From Ceratodon purpureus (lineage: Eukaryota > Streptophyta > Bryopsida > Pseudoditrichales > Ditrichaceae), in the NCBI GenBank assembly GCA_014871385.1, contig CM026425.1:2393684-2457683 (forward strand): a stretch of 64,000 bases of DNA, read 5' to 3'. The notes beneath the pieces were generated by a model. That model was given only the letters and a program-made list of their open reading frames with translations. It was not told where the DNA came from and did no database searches. Positions 11,424 to 24,404 of this stretch are shown here, in pieces. The translations under genes and the position numbers were made by a program. Every line of letters begins with the position of its first letter. The first letter of the stretch is position 1.

Positions 11424-14216
11424 ATGGCGCCTCCGGTGGAAGGTTTGTCGGAGTGTTTGTACGATATTCTGGCGGTGGAGCGCAATGTGGATCCGGATAA
11501 GTTGAAGATTGCGTACCGGAAGATGGCGATGAAGTGGCATCCGGATAAGGTACAGCAGAGTGGGGCGGGAGCGGATCCCGATGCGTATCAGAAGGCGACG
11601 GAGCGGTTTCAGATGATTAATCGTGCGTATGAGGTTTTATCAGACCCCGTGGAACGGTCCTGGTATGATTCGAATCGGGTGAGGATTCTGAATGCGTCGT
11701 CGTCTTCGAATTCTGCAAATGCAACCACGGGTGAATTCGATTTGAATTTGTGGCCATTCTTCTCGCCGTCTGCGTTCTCAGGGTTTGGTGAGACTGGCAG
11801 CGGCTTCTACGCTGTGTACAGAGAGTTGTTCAAGAAGGTCCATATGCAGGAGCAGGTGTTCGGTCGGAAGTATGGAAATGGTGATGTTGGTGAGGCTCCT
11901 GAGCTTGGAGGGAGAGACACGCCCTACCAGAGTGTGTATTCTTTCTACAGGTATTGGCAGGGTTTTTCTTCGGTTAAAGATTTTGGGTGGTGCGACAAGT
12001 ATGATGTATTGCAAGCGCCTAATAGAAAGGTTCGGAGGCTTATGGAGGAGGAGAACAACAAGGTCAGGAAGCGGGAACGTAGAGAATTTAACAACTCTGT
12101 CCGGCAACTGGCATCGTTCGTGAAGAAGCGTGACAAACGAGTTATCGAAAAACAACTCGAGCTACAAAAGATTCAGAAACAGAAGGAAGTGGAACGCAAG
12201 GCTCGCCAACTTGCACTTGAGAAGGAGAAGCAAGAGCAGATTCGTCAGTACAAGGAGCAAGCCTGGACTGTGCCTTCTGATCAGGAGGAGGAGGAGGAGT
12301 GGGATAGTGAGGAGGATAGTGATGATGGCACTGTTAAATTAGATAAAACCGCAGAGGAGTTGGAATGCATGATCTGTGGGAAGCGCTTTAAGTCTATAAA
12401 GCAATTGCAAAACCATGAGCGGTCTAAGAAGCATCTGGAGAACCTAGCAGCACTCAAGGGAGCATTTCGCAACGATGATGAGCAAGTAGAAAGGTTAGGA
12501 AAGCAACTAGGTATTGATATCTCCATCAGGAAGAAGACGAAACAGAATGCCGCAGGAGAGACCAGTGTCGAATCGCAGGAGGAAGCTGCTGCTGCTGGTG
12601 AAGTATCCGAAGATCTGGATGTTACCTCTGAAGAAGAACCCAGTACCAGTCTACCAGAAGTCGAGATTGCAGTGGAGCCACTCCGTATGCGTAGTACAAT
12701 TTTCGATGAGGACATTAAACCGTCCATTATTAGTGATGAAGAAATTGTAGATAAAGTTATTCAAGATTCATTTGGAGATAAAGAAAAGGATATTTCGGGT
12801 AGAGATCCCACGAGTAATGGGTTGGACATCTCTGATGCTGAAGAGGATGATTATGATGACGACGGCGACGACAACATGCTTGCTTCTATGTTAAAATTTC
12901 AAAGGAACCGTCAGATGTCTGCACCAGACCTTGAAGCCGACGTTGAGGATGCAGACGTCAGTAATGTAGAGAAAGCCGCATCGGAGAGTGGTCCTGATGA
13001 TGAAGAAGAAGTCGAGGATAGTATGCTAGCTGCCATGTCAAATCTCCAGCTCAACAAGAAGAAAGCCTCCTCTGCAACAGCTCCCGAGGTCAGGCAATCT
13101 GATGACGCTGCAACCGATTCAGTAGAAGAGGCAGGCCCTTCGTCTGCATTAGAGGAGCGAGAAGTCGATGAGGAGGAGAAGTCAAAGAAGGGCAAGTCAA
13201 GGCGGAGGGCCAAACAGGACAGAAAGCAAGCGGCTGTCTCCAACCGTTATGCTGCTTCTGTAACGGACCTTGAACAACCGGAAACAACAGCAACGAACGA
13301 TGATGCAACCTCGGATACAGGAGGCCCCTCAACTGGCGCCAATGAAAGTGGGCGTGCTGTGAAAGAGCGCATGAAACTGGCTAGTCGCGGAAAGAAAATC
13401 AAGAAAGAGAAGGTGCGTGGGATCGTAATCAAGCTCTTTTTCTTTTGTATTTGATCAGACTAATTGATCACCTGCCCAGACCTCTCTGCCTAAACTAGTT
13501 CGACCCTGTCCTATTTCTAAGATCAAAGTGCTAGTTCATGTCATGGACAATTGTTGGTAGAGGTCGACAGGGAAGTAAAAGTGGTAGTAGTAAATTGATG
13601 TTCACAACATAGGAGTTGAGATTCCATAGCTGAACTGGGCAGTTCATGACATGATGAATGCGTGGATGCAAAGAACTCTTTCTGCACTGTATGGTAAATT
13701 TCGACTGTTGGTTTCATGTGTATATAGTCGATGGCCCAGGTCTCATTTTGCATTTTCACGGTTAGAATTGAATTATTGTTGCACTAAATCGAGTAACTTT
13801 TTTTCGTGGAGAGTTTGGATGGTGAGGGGCAGTCATTATCTCTTAATGTAACTTACGAAGAGCTTTTTGGGGGAATGGATTTTTAATTGGTGGTTCCTTG
13901 GCCTGTGCAGAAAGGTGCAAAGCAAGATACTCACACTTGCCAGACATGTGGAGAAGATTTTGATTCAAGGTATTTCGAACTTTATAATTTATAGGACTAA
14001 TTTTGAACTTTATATGGAATAGAATTCCACTTTAGACTCCTTGAATGTTCTTCATATTCCTTGTGCGTTTCGCTTGTCTGAGCTTTAAGGGTGAGATGAT
14101 TCGCTTGTCAGAGCCTGAAAGTATTGTTTACCTGACATTTTTTCCGGCTCTCTTCCAGGTCCCAGTTGTTCAAGCATATTGCCGCGACCAATCATGCCAT
14201 TCTCAAGTCGAAATAA
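11424..14216 (+). CDS. DnaJ/Hsp40 with two C2H2 fingers, JJJ1/DNAJC21-like (701 aa)
   Basis: Exons are 11424-13412, 13911-13969 and 14159-14216; phases agree and give 701 residues. The J domain occupies about residues 11-85 with HPD at 39-41. A U1-like C2H2 finger lies at about 315-337 (C315, C318, H331, H337). A second C2H2 finger is assembled from exons 2 and 3 (C673, C676, H689, H695). Between them are a Lys/Glu-rich helix (about 200-290) and long acidic Ser/Glu/Asp stretches. This is the architecture of yeast Jjj1 and metazoan DNAJC21, which stimulate Hsp70 ATPase in cytosolic recycling of pre-60S ribosome export factors. The ATG at 11424 is chosen because the J domain follows at once; the open frame upstream has no Met. 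A lone long exon would miss the second finger. Confidence 0.9.
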
Positions 14217-17200
14217 CTAAGTTGCGACTATCACGATGTTCGGCGAGTGCTCAACATAAATGAACAGTCCAATGATTTCATGGTTTTACAACTGAAAGCT
14301 CGTAAATGGCGAAATAACGCATATGGGTTTTCAAAGGGAAAGAAGGGCAGTGCTTATGGCTAAGGTTGCGTGGGCGCCAGAGTCATTACCATTCGATGAG
14401 ATGGAATACTAGGACTTGTGGATTTTTAGAGCGAGTTGGTGAGGTGGGAGCTGGGAGCTGAATTCAACATAATGCGATCACCCTAGTTGTGCTCCTAGAG
14501 GCAATTGGTGCACTTCTTTTCCCAATTTATCGAATCAACTCCAATTAAATGCGATCGGCTGTTCATTTCATTTGGAGGATTCTTTTTGTTGGAGTAAAGC
14601 AAGTTAAATAGATTTGTGCTCAGCCCAATGTAGAAGGATGTGCTCTGAGACTGGAAGCCCTTGAGACTTCATGGAATTTATTGGATATATTGAGGCTTAA
14701 ACTACGTATCCTTCGTTATGTGTGTGAAAAGTTACCTGTGAAGGCACTCTGAGAACGAGATTTGGGTGGATACAGTGATCATTTTATAAGTACAGTAATA
14801 CAATTACAGCACACATCTATAGACTATAGTTGGTCCTCTTCATGTCTGGAATCTCACTGAGTCAACAACTCAGGATTTGGTCTTCTCAGGTACATATCCT
14901 CAAGTACACTAATTCTGAGGGTTGCCACTGGATGATCGGCCTGTGTCTCGAGGACACAACTCGCTGGATAAATTTGACCTTAAAGTAACGGTTTACAGAA
15001 TTTTTAAGAAAATCCCCAATGACTTAAAGGAGCTCTTCACACTGTGGCCAAGTTGGAGAGGCTGACCGGTAAAAATACAGACTAAATTATTTAGAGAGTT
15101 TCAACTTTTGGGCTGAAAAAAAATATTAAAATAGTCCACTTCAAGCCTTTGGCCGGTGACAACGTGAAGCTCTAAAGCTCAAGATCCATGAACTGAATAT
15201 TTGATTTTTTTTGGAAAATTGAAAAAAAATTGGAAAATTTTGGAAGAATAGAAGAAACTATTAAAAGTAATGAAGAGTATTTGCGAAAAATTTAGAAGTG
15301 AATTCATTATTTTGACAAAGTTATGACTATTTGAAATTTAGCTTAGTTTGTATCAGCTTAGGTGTAGTGCCAATGATTGTAAAAGGATAAATTAATAGAG
15401 CCTCGCAAGGTTTGTGCATCATGACCAACCTTTAATTGCCCAAGAGTCTTGTCTTTTATTGAAAAATTCCATGGCCTCTCGAAGGAGGTTTGGGTCGAGC
15501 ATTTTGTTCTAACCAAAGGTCGAATGTGAAACGGCTCTTAAAATTCTGTGTTAGGTTTACCATCTGCTTCTCTATCCATTGCTTACTTAAGAACTTATTG
15601 GATATGTTGGTACATAATTCACCAAATCACTCCTTGTAACGGATGATCCTCGTTTCTGCCCCAGAGGATTATGTCCAGTGTCTTCACTTCCAAGTTCCTG
15701 GGCCCCTCAAACGCTGGTGGGCATTGAGCATGCTCTTAGCAATAGTATGTCTAGAAGAAAGTACATATTACATGCAAATACTGAAGTGGTGTTACTCAGA
15801 TGATATCAGTCAGGACGATGTGCAGTACTGCAAAGTTAGAGTCTTCCTTCAGCACATGAGAACTCACATCACTTAATAAACATAGCTGATTTGTGATAGG
15901 TCTGTTGTGTGGTACTTGAAGTAACTGACACGGAATGTGCTAGGGACCTAATACATAGGCTAAATTGAAACTATCAAGCCTGACACAAGCCTAATGTGTG
16001 TCCTCACACAAATAGTGGCACTTCAGAAGTTCAGTCTTTAGTGTCACTGTTCTGAGAGAGTTCATTGCATGCGCTCTGAATGACTGACTGCATCTCTTAC
16101 ACATGAGAAATTGTAAATGAAAGTATGTTGAAGGGTTCTTAAGGCTTTCGAGCATCCTTTTAACGATCAATTTGTGGACAACCAACAACAGTTAATTACA
16201 CTCACAATTCTTGACACTCACCTTACTGCAGAACTTTTTCAGTTTGGAACTCACTCTGATTAGGCTCTTTTCCATGAGAGGGCCCGCTTGATGGTAGCAT
16301 ATAGGACACGATTGATGAGTGAAAAAACATTCCCAGTCAGGGCCGCAAAGTGTTCAATGATGTGCGTGACTTACTCAGCAAATGTCAAAGAAGCAGACAC
16401 TCTGCATGAAAAACTCCAGTTTTAACTGCGGTGTTCACCTAGGTAAGTTCACCAGAATGTTCTTATCCGGGCAGTTTGCTGCTGGAAGCAAGGTGAGATA
16501 TTCCCGAATGGTTCAGATCCGGCTAATTCTACAATCCTGAGTAATTTTATATGATTTGGGCATGTGAGTCCCACCAAGTATCATCCAGTAATTGGTGTAG
16601 ATGCAGTGATTAAAGAAACCAAGGTTTAATTAGTCGTCGTCCATCAGAAGGTAGACCATGCGATTGCTCGATGCAAGCACCAGCCCATGCCTTGGTCAAG
16701 GATTCGAGGATGGAGCAGAACCTGTAACAGTGTTCTGATGAAAACAAAACTCTTATAAACAATCAAACTTCATAAATGCGCCACACAGCGACGATAAGGA
16801 GTCGGGAAATGTCATCAGATACTGCGGAGAATTGGAATCAAGAGAACCAGGACCATGTCTCGTGGAATGCCAAAGGTTTGCCCAGGGGAGAAAACACCTG
16901 AAACGTACAGCGGATTTGACATCATATTCCTTGGAGAATGAGGAAGCGAGGTGGCCCCTGGAATGATTGAATTCAAAGAAATACGGAAAAACCAAATTAG
17001 TCAACTAACAGCAAACATCGGACGCAGCTATCACAAGAATGAGCACACAAGTTTTGACATACATATAATTCATTACAAGGCCGCTTAAAACACACGATAA
17101 ACTTTAAAACAGTTGCCATAGCTATGCGTATATCCACTAATACCCCAGGTGTGGAACCCTAATCCAAAAGCAAACCAAAACCCAAATCACAAACTATCGC

Positions 17201-17330
17201 TATTATGATACTTATATATAATAGTAAGCACCAACCGCAGTAGGCGGCTAACCCGGGTCTGCCATGAGGAGCTACATCTTTACGATTTCCACACCCACAG
17301 ATTGCAGAAAGTAGCCCTTCACCGGTTCCC
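14217..17330. other. Intergenic, no supported gene
   Basis: The first part is the 3' flank of the J-protein gene and the last part is the 3' flank of the minus-strand WI12-like gene. Open frames at 15643-15876 (+) and 16753-17004 (-) are short and match nothing I know. Confidence 0.35.
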
Positions 17331-17990
17331 TTAGATAGCCAAAATCAGACCAGGGAGCTCCCGGCCTTCTTTCGACTTCCAGAGACGGTTCTGCCAAAGC
17401 GGCACGCACGGGTGATGTTGAACCTCGTGCGGCGTGGGCGTGGTGGGCTTCAAATCCGTAACCAGAATAGCGGTGTTGAAATACTCGCGCAGCTGCGTGA
17501 TGCGCTTATCCTTGAGCGTCCATATGTGCACCCAGAAAACACGCTGCGACGACGCCGAAGACGCCGATGATGACGACGACGACGACGACGACGACGACGG
17601 CCCAGCTCGCTTTGCCGGAGGCGCCTCCCCTTCCACGAATACCCTGTTCCCAATCCCCCGAATGCTCGTCAACTGGAACGCGAAGGTGTCACACGTAGTA
17701 ACACCGGTGAGCACGCGCATCATGTGCTGCTCCCGCCGTGGCCCATAGAACCACCACTCCAGATCCTCGTCCACTAGCTCCCCGACTCTCGCTGCATCGC
17801 CCGATGCTAGCGCCTCGTACAGCAGCCGCACCAGCCCCTCGTTTGCATGCTCCAGCGCAACTGTTGCTGCTCCTCCGCCCGGCTCTGATTCACTGTCTGC
17901 CAGCTTTTCCGAAACCTCTGTCGTCTGATCACACGCGCGCTCCCGAAACCTCCAATCCGCCACGCAAGAATGCCACCAATCGACGCACAA
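17331..17990 (-). CDS. WI12/wound-induced protein 1-like, SnoaL/NTF2-fold protein (219 aa)
   Basis: A single open frame. After a variable N terminus comes EHANEGLVRLLYEALASGD, then the family hallmark LEWWFYGP, a QHMMRVLTG motif, and VFWVHIWTLKDKRITQLREYF followed by FNTAILVTD. These define the plant WI12/WUN1 group of SnoaL-like (NTF2-fold) proteins, linked to wounding and senescence. Their biochemical activity is unclear. The usual compact domain is interrupted between the second and third strands by a polyserine run (about 11 Ser) encoded by a GAC-repeat tract at about 17566-17599, probably a length-variable loop. The start at 17990 is the first Met of the frame; a shorter start or an upstream exon cannot be excluded. 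Confidence 0.82.
   Translation of the reverse strand: MCVDWWHSCVADWRFRERACDQTTEVSEKLADSESEPGGGAATVALEHANEGLVRLLYEALASGDAARVGELVDEDLEWWFYGPRREQHMMRVLTGVTTCDTFAFQLTSIRGIGNRVFVEGEAPPAKRAGPSSSSSSSSSSSASSASSQRVFWVHIWTLKDKRITQLREYFNTAILVTDLKPTTPTPHEVQHHPCVPLWQNRLWKSKEGRELPGLILAI
17566..17599. repeat. GAC/GTC trinucleotide repeat in coding sequence
   Basis: About eleven trinucleotide units encode a polyserine tract on the minus strand inside the WI12-like gene. Confidence 0.85.
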
Positions 17991-19145
17991 TCAAGCCTGC
18001 TACGCAACGAGAATGCTCCGCGAGGCAAGTATCACGATCTGCGACACCGATTAAAGCGAGATCACGCAAGACCAGCTCTGGCAAGAGCGCGACGGTCTCG
18101 AAATCTCCAAACGACGCCTCGGAAGCGTTCTTATGCTTAACCGCCTACCCGGTACCTTCCTGCTCTGCCTGGGCGGTAGTTACGCGGTTATACGTTCTTC
18201 TCGGTTGTGGGCTGGTAGGTCGGAAGGTTCTCTTTAGCCGCGGCGCTGGACACGGTTGTGGGGAACGCGTACGATAGTTTCCCTTTTCGGAAGTGTCTAG
18301 TCACTAGTGTGTTCGCCCCCACCTCGGGCTGCGCTGCCACTCCCTCTATTTTCAGGATACAATTATATTGTATTTCAGAATATAATTATATTTTATTTAT
18401 AAGGACGTAAAATATGGTATTTTCCGACAAAATGGAAATGAAAGCATTCAACCTCATTTTCGATTATAAAAATTTAGGATATTATATGTCATATTATTTC
18501 AATTTGTAGATTGAGGATATTGGAATGTAGAATTGATAGATATATCAAATCATTTGTAGATTATGCAATCTATTTGTAAAGACATCTGGAATATTTCTCC
18601 TAAAAAATTATTTGTAGTTTTAATATATTTAAGATAAACTTAGTGTTGAAGTTAGAGGATTTTTTTATTATATAGTGTTATATTATTTTACTTTATTTTA
18701 CTTTCTGGAATATAAAAGTAAAGGTAGCATAATTTTACTGTTTATAGAGCACAAGCTATTATTATTCTTTATGTAACATAAGGTTAATTCAGGTTCGTCT
18801 TTCAAAAAGGACCAAATTTCTTATTTATTTAAATCTTCATGGAATGAATTTTTGCACTTTTTGTAGGTTGATATGTTTTTACACTATTGTCGTTTGATAT
18901 TTTTTTTTAGCATATCAACATTATTCCAAATTTAAAAATGATAAAGGAATATGGCATTTCCAGATAACCATTTTCTTTGAAATGAGGTTGAAAACTTTGT
19001 TAAGATTTATATTTTATTTTTGAGAATTTAGATTTTTTTGATAAAATCTCAATTCAAATGGTTAATAGAAATATTATTATTCTTTATGCAAAAGAAAATA
19101 AATAAATAATATTTCATGATAATTTTTTATTTTTTTTAATATGTT
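17991..19145. other. Intergenic: GC-rich 5' flank, then AT-rich DNA
   Basis: The part up to about 18300 is GC-rich and probably the promoter and 5' UTR of the WI12-like gene. Beyond it the sequence is strongly AT-rich with no coding signal. Confidence 0.35.
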
Positions 19146-19449
19146 ACTCCCTCTGTTTCTAAAAGAAACCATGGTTTCCATTTGGAGCCAGGATTAAGCA
19201 TAGTGACGCCTCTTGAATCTTGCTAACTTTAATTGAAAGTGCCATTTGGCTTAACATGGATTTCAAGTGTCATTTGGCTTAACACTGTTTTCAAGCTCCA
19301 AAATTCCCACAATTGGTGTCACCTTGCTGAGTGCAAGTTCGTGGCAATTTCCTAGTTTGAATTCTTGTTTTTTAAATAATGAAACCATGGTTTCTTTGTG
19401 AAACAAAGACTTTGTGGAAACCATGGTTTCTTTGTGAAACAGAGGGAGT
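19146..19449. mobile_element. Stowaway-like MITE (304 bp)
   Basis: Terminal inverted repeats ACTCCCTCTGTTTC and GAAACAGAGGGAGT match the CTCCCTC start typical of Stowaway (Tc1/mariner-derived) MITEs. Inside, the palindromic GAAACCATGGTTTC recurs three times (about 19165, 19380 and 19420). The left flank gives a possible TA target site; the right flank reads TG, so the duplication is imperfect. No coding capacity. Confidence 0.75.
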
Positions 19450-20022
19450 GCCTTTTAAAGCGTATTCTTTAGACTTGAATTTGAAATGCTGTCTTTTTTT
19501 ATAAAAATTAATTCAAATACCCATGCAAGAATTTGTTGTAGAATGTCAAGATTTAATTGACCCATTTCTATTGTTTCTTTGTATGCATATAGAGATCGTT
19601 TTGCTAAAATTCTGAAATTTGAAGATAACCAAAGCAAACACACTTGATGTATGTAAAAAAATATATATATAAAGAAATTAAATATTATTTGAACCCCGAT
19701 CCAAAGCTTGGTATTCATTAAAGACTTTGGTTGATTTCACTTATTTAAAGAATTTGTTCATTACAAGCAGTGATGGCTCACAGTATCGTGGCCATGTGAA
19801 TGTTTACTATTATAAATAAAAGACTTTGAGTGCTACAATAACACCTTTTTCCCACCGTCAATTACAAAAATAACATGGAGAATAATGAACACTAAAAGTT
19901 GGAAAATGGAAGCAATTCGACCTTAATTTACCCCCTCCAATATGTTAGAATGAAATGATCCGATTTAGAATCTTTTGATACTGTCCGGTCTTTTCATTTT
20001 CACAAAAAGGTTTAGGGCTCTG

Positions 20023-20031
20023 GAATTTGGG
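20023..20031. repeat. Left target-site duplication of the MULE (9 bp)
   Basis: GAATTTGGG directly precedes the left terminus and is repeated exactly at 34688-34696. Nine base pairs is the characteristic Mutator-superfamily duplication length. Confidence 0.93.
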
Positions 20032-20330
20032 GGAGAACGCTAAATGCCCCGTAGGAAAGGATAGGGCGGGACGGCGCGCCTTGGCGTCCACCGTGGACTG
20101 CCACCGTGGAGGGCCCCGTTTTCCCCGCGTCACGGCTCCCGAGTAACTCCGCGTCCCGGTAACTCGAAACGCGCGTTACATTGTGACACCCGTCGACTAC
20201 AACGTGACACTAAACACTGGACATCGACGTGACACAAATTTTTTTAACTGACCGTGACCCACAGAAGATGACGTCACGCCACGTCATTCGTCTTCCACCT
20301 CCCATTAGCGACTGTCGACTAGGGTTTCCA
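20032..20330 (+). repeat. Left terminal inverted repeat of the MULE
   Basis: 299 bp, GC-rich compared with the flanks, matching the right arm with one mismatch by eye. It contains three GTGACAC motifs (20183, 20204 and 20229) within 53 bp, plausible transposase or accessory-protein sites. The inner edge ends at an AGGGTTTCCA telo-box-like sequence, so the arm may include promoter elements. Confidence 0.93.
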
Positions 20331-20611
20331 TTAGGGTTCCAGTGTTATGGTTGCCGGGTTTACATTGTTCTGTGTTCTTTCGGGTGTGCATGTAATCGAT
20401 TCAGTTTTGGAACCACGTTTCCGCGTGTGTGTTCGTTGCGTGCTCATCGCGTAGGAGCGCATATTGACTGGAAACCTTGAATGTCAGTTGCGATTTGTAG
20501 TGTTTCTGTTTTGTTAAATTATTTGAGATCATTTGTGTAGGAAGAGATCGTCTGTTCTGTGTGAAGGTAGAAGTTGCTTGGCGTATTCGGTGACTCAACG
20601 TGATTGCGATT

Positions 20612-23600
20612 ATGGAGAGGGTGGATCTAAAGAGTACGTTCTACCCTACTGCCAATGTCAAAGTCGATGACTTCGAGGTAGATGTTGATGCTTACGATCT
20701 TCAGAAGCTTCAAGTGCAGGCCATCGAGGAACGGGTTCAAAATCCACCCCCGGGTATCTTCGGTCCAAGCGATTTGAGGTGGGATCTGGAGTATCGTCCG
20801 CCCAGGGGTGAGCACAAGAAGTCGCATACTGTCCAGCAATGTTTCGTGCCTACAAGTCGTGTTCATGACTTCATAGAGGGAATGCAGTGCGGTCGAGAGG
20901 GAGCGCAATGCAGATTCCGACCCACGAAGGAGAATCGACGTCCCAATCAAAGCCGAGATGGGCAGAAGACTGCCCTTGACTTCACCCGGTAAGTTAGGTA
21001 CTGTCACAGTGTATTGTTTTGCGAGTGCATTTTCCATTACTGTGCACTCTAGGGTTTACGGGTTTTGATGGAACATTCAAATTCTACAGCTACAGATGCG
21101 AGTATGGGCCGAAGGATTTTTCTCACATTGTGAAGCCAATTACCGAGGACTTACTGCCCAAACCAAAGAAGAAGAAACGTCCACCTGATTGCGTCCCCGA
21201 AGGCAACTCCATTGCGCCCACACGTAAAGCACGAGCAAGGAGAGTTAAAAATCCAGAGGGGAGGAAACCGCCACGCAGGTTTAAGTCCAAAACTCTTGGA
21301 TGTGGTGTGGACGCGATGGATTGGATGTTGTCTGGTGCCCCTGCATTGCCCAAGAAGAGACGAGGTAGGAAATCCAAAGGAGATGGAGCGGAGGAGAATT
21401 CAAGTGGAGACATAGTCCAGTCAGATGCGCCATTGCAGATTCCAGATCTGAATGAGATCCCTGATACTGAAGAAATTAACGCAACACCTCCTCCGACAGT
21501 GCGGAAAAGAGGACCTCGAAAGAAGAAAGAGGCTGACCCTGCTGTGCAGTCCAGTGTCACCACTGACACGGCAGCATAGAAGCCCCCTAGAAGGAGGGCT
21601 GGGAAGGCGAAGGCGACTGCGGTAGAGGTGCAATTGTCCTCCACGGCCTCTGGATGCCCCGTTACAGGTGCCCTATCCTCTGATCCGGGTTCAGTCGTTG
21701 ATCCAGTGATTCCTAAGAAACGTGCTCCAAGGAAGTACGTACCTAGGAAGAAGAAGGGATCAACCCCTCCCAAGCATCAGTGTCACAATGGCGTGGAGGT
21801 GAGAATTGGAGGGCGTGAAGGGGAGGTCGTACAAGCTGGTGTCGAAGACCACGAATTCGTGGGAAGTAACTCAGTGCAATCGGCAAATGTGCCTATGGCA
21901 GAAGACCATCCCAGTGTCACAGACTGTCTTACTCCACTCCTGTCTGCGCTGTGTGTCCACGGTGATGATGTGTGCTCACAGCTGAATGTACCTGGGATAC
22001 CAGATAGGGAGAATAGCGAACCGATTCTAGGAGGGCAGCTTGGGGATATATCGATGTTGGTGAAGCAAGCCGAAGCGGAGTTGGAGAAGAAAGATTCTGG
22101 TCGTCAGAAAATAAAGAGAGACTCAAAAAAGAAGTGGGGGGGGTCGATAAAACGGGGATGTTTGGCTCAGTTCACTGTGAAGAGTCTTCTTCATGCGCCA
22201 CATGTGTCGGAGATATGCATACTCCAAGGGAAGCATGTGAACCGAGACGGGTTGGTTGTGCACGGCGGGATGAAATCAGGGGATAGGAGCGCTTTCTCAG
22301 CCCATTTGTCGCCGGAAATTTGGACATTTGTGGAGGAATGCCTGCGTCGAAAGGACTCTTCAAATCAGATTATGAAGAAGCATCTGGATATGTTGAAACA
22401 ATACCAGGCGGAGGGGAGGGATATAACACGGGATCTCCTGCTTACGACTAAAGACATTCGCAATATATCGGGAAAACTGGCTCATGAAACTTACATGTTA
22501 CACAAAAACGACGCGCAGAGTGTTCGAATGTGGGTTCAGAAAAATCCCAATAAGGTCTTTTACTATACGGAATCTAATAAGGAGAAACCGGTGCCTGTGC
22601 CAGGGGAACTCACAGGGACAAATATGCCATTCACAATTGGGATACAGACGGACTGGCAAAAGAAGATGATGTTAAAACATGGCCATCGTGGAGGAATTTC
22701 AGTCGACGCCACGTTCGGAACGAATGAGAAGAAGGTACTAACTATCTAAACGTGATGAACTCATTATGTTGTATCAGGCTGTAACACTGGTCGTTTCAGC
22801 TGTTGTTAACCCGTGACACTGACTTCATCGCCCTGGTTCTGGCATGTTGCAGTTTCCATTGTACACGCTCATGGTTTTTGACGAATGGCATAATGGCATT
22901 CCCGTAGCCTTCATTTTGACATCGAGGTGCGCCAAAGTCGATCTTACACCATGGATGAGAGCTTTAAATGCAAGAATGGTCGCTGAACAACCTGACTGGA
23001 AACCTGAAGCCTTTATTGTGGATTGTGCCCAAGGAGAAATAAATGCTATAAAGTGAGATTTCATACCCCATACCCGATATTTTATAAATTGTATTCATAG
23101 TATATGTGACACTGGATTTATTTATTGAGTGTCACAGTGTCACCGTAGTGTCATATATATATGTATGTATACGATATTGACATCAGTGTTACAATGTTAC
23201 TTATATTGAGTCCAATTACTTCTACAGTGAGACGTGGCCCAATACTGCCATATTCCTTTGCTTGTGGCACGTTCGGAGGGCCTGGCAGAAAAACTCATGT
23301 TACAAGATTGCTGACATCGGGGTACGAGCTGCGATCATGAAGGAGCTTGGTGAGATAATGTACGACCGGTCTTCACCACCCGGTGCAGAGGGGAAAGATT
23401 GGGCTAAAAAAAAACTAGAGGAGCTGGAGAAAAAATATCCAAAGGAAAACGAGTTCTGGGCATATATGAAAGAACAATGGCTAGAGAAAGTGCACATGTG
23501 GGTGGTCGGTTTTAGGAATTTGAATTATTGCGGCCAGGATACAAATGCAGCCATTGAAGGGTACCACGGCTTTGCGAAGTCGATATTGAAGTCTGAACGG

Positions 23601-24404
23601 AGTAGGATGACGGGAAGAAGAGTGGATTGGTGCATTACTGCTTTGACAGAGGATGTTGTTGACCATTACTGGTACAAGGATCTCCGAAAGGAAAAGGGTT
23701 TCGTTGACAACAAAAAGATGCAGGATACCGTCGTAGACTCCATTTTGAAGGCCAGAAACATCCCTGACACGGACGTGACACTGCCAGCGCATGAAGGTGA
23801 CACTGCGATGGTCACGTCTACGTCGCATCCACACATGCGGTACACTGTGTATAACCCGGGATCTGAGTGGGGTGTTTGTAATTGTATTTGGGCACAACAA
23901 GGGAACATGTGCAAACATCATGTAAAGGTGGTTATGATGATGAACCCCGACATAGCCGAGGGAACGATTGCGCGATACTGTGGGAGAATGGCTGGTAATG
24001 CTAATGGAGGTTTAGGGCAATTACTAACACCAAGTAGAGCCCAGAATAAGGTACCAGCTGAGGTGTATACCCCTTTAGGGGATCACACGTCGGTACCTCA
24101 AACACCAGTTACTACTCCAATGAGGGGCCGTGTTATTGATCTTCAAGATACGCTGCGACAGCAGTTTATTCATCTCCATGAATTAGTCGATGAGGATTCT
24201 TTCCTACAGGAACACTTAGTCGCGGAGCTAAATCAAACACTTGGTCGACTACGGAGACTAAAAGTGGAGAAGAGGGAGGGGACACTACATCCACTGGCTG
24301 GATCTCCTATGTTTGAGACCGTAGACGACGGAATGGGATTCAAGCTTCGTCGACGGAAGGACTTCCTGGAACGGGGCGGACCCTCGGTGGCACGTCGTCT
24401 TTAG
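20612..24404 (+). pseudogene. MULE transposase with SWIM zinc finger, interrupted by one in-frame TAG
   Basis: Exons are 20612-20988, 21090-22734, 22853-23052 and 23228-24404; all GT-AG and phase-consistent, 1133 codons. The MULE transposase core has D665 (VDATFGTNEKK), D731 (IVDCAQGEINAI) and E851 (TNAAIEGYHGFAK), which fit the DDE triad. LCLWHVRRAWQKN and the block around DEWHNGIPVAFIL are family hallmarks, created only after splicing. A SWIM finger follows (C958, C960, C969, H971). The N-terminal part has basic Lys/Arg/Pro-rich segments (KRGPRKKK, KPPRRRAGK) that may bind DNA. Codon 289 (21577-21579) is TAG with the same frame open on both sides. Either this copy is disabled, the stop is read through or spliced out, or it is a sequencing error. 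The start is the ATG giving MERVDLKS. Confidence 0.85.

Noticed and set aside
12281..13243. Long minus-strand frames within the J-protein gene (148 and 110 codons)
   Set aside because: Ser-rich shadows of the acidic and Ser-rich coding strand.
21123..21773. Minus-strand 216-codon frame opposite the transposase
   Set aside because: Opposite the transposase exon, with no domain. It spans the TAG region only by chance.
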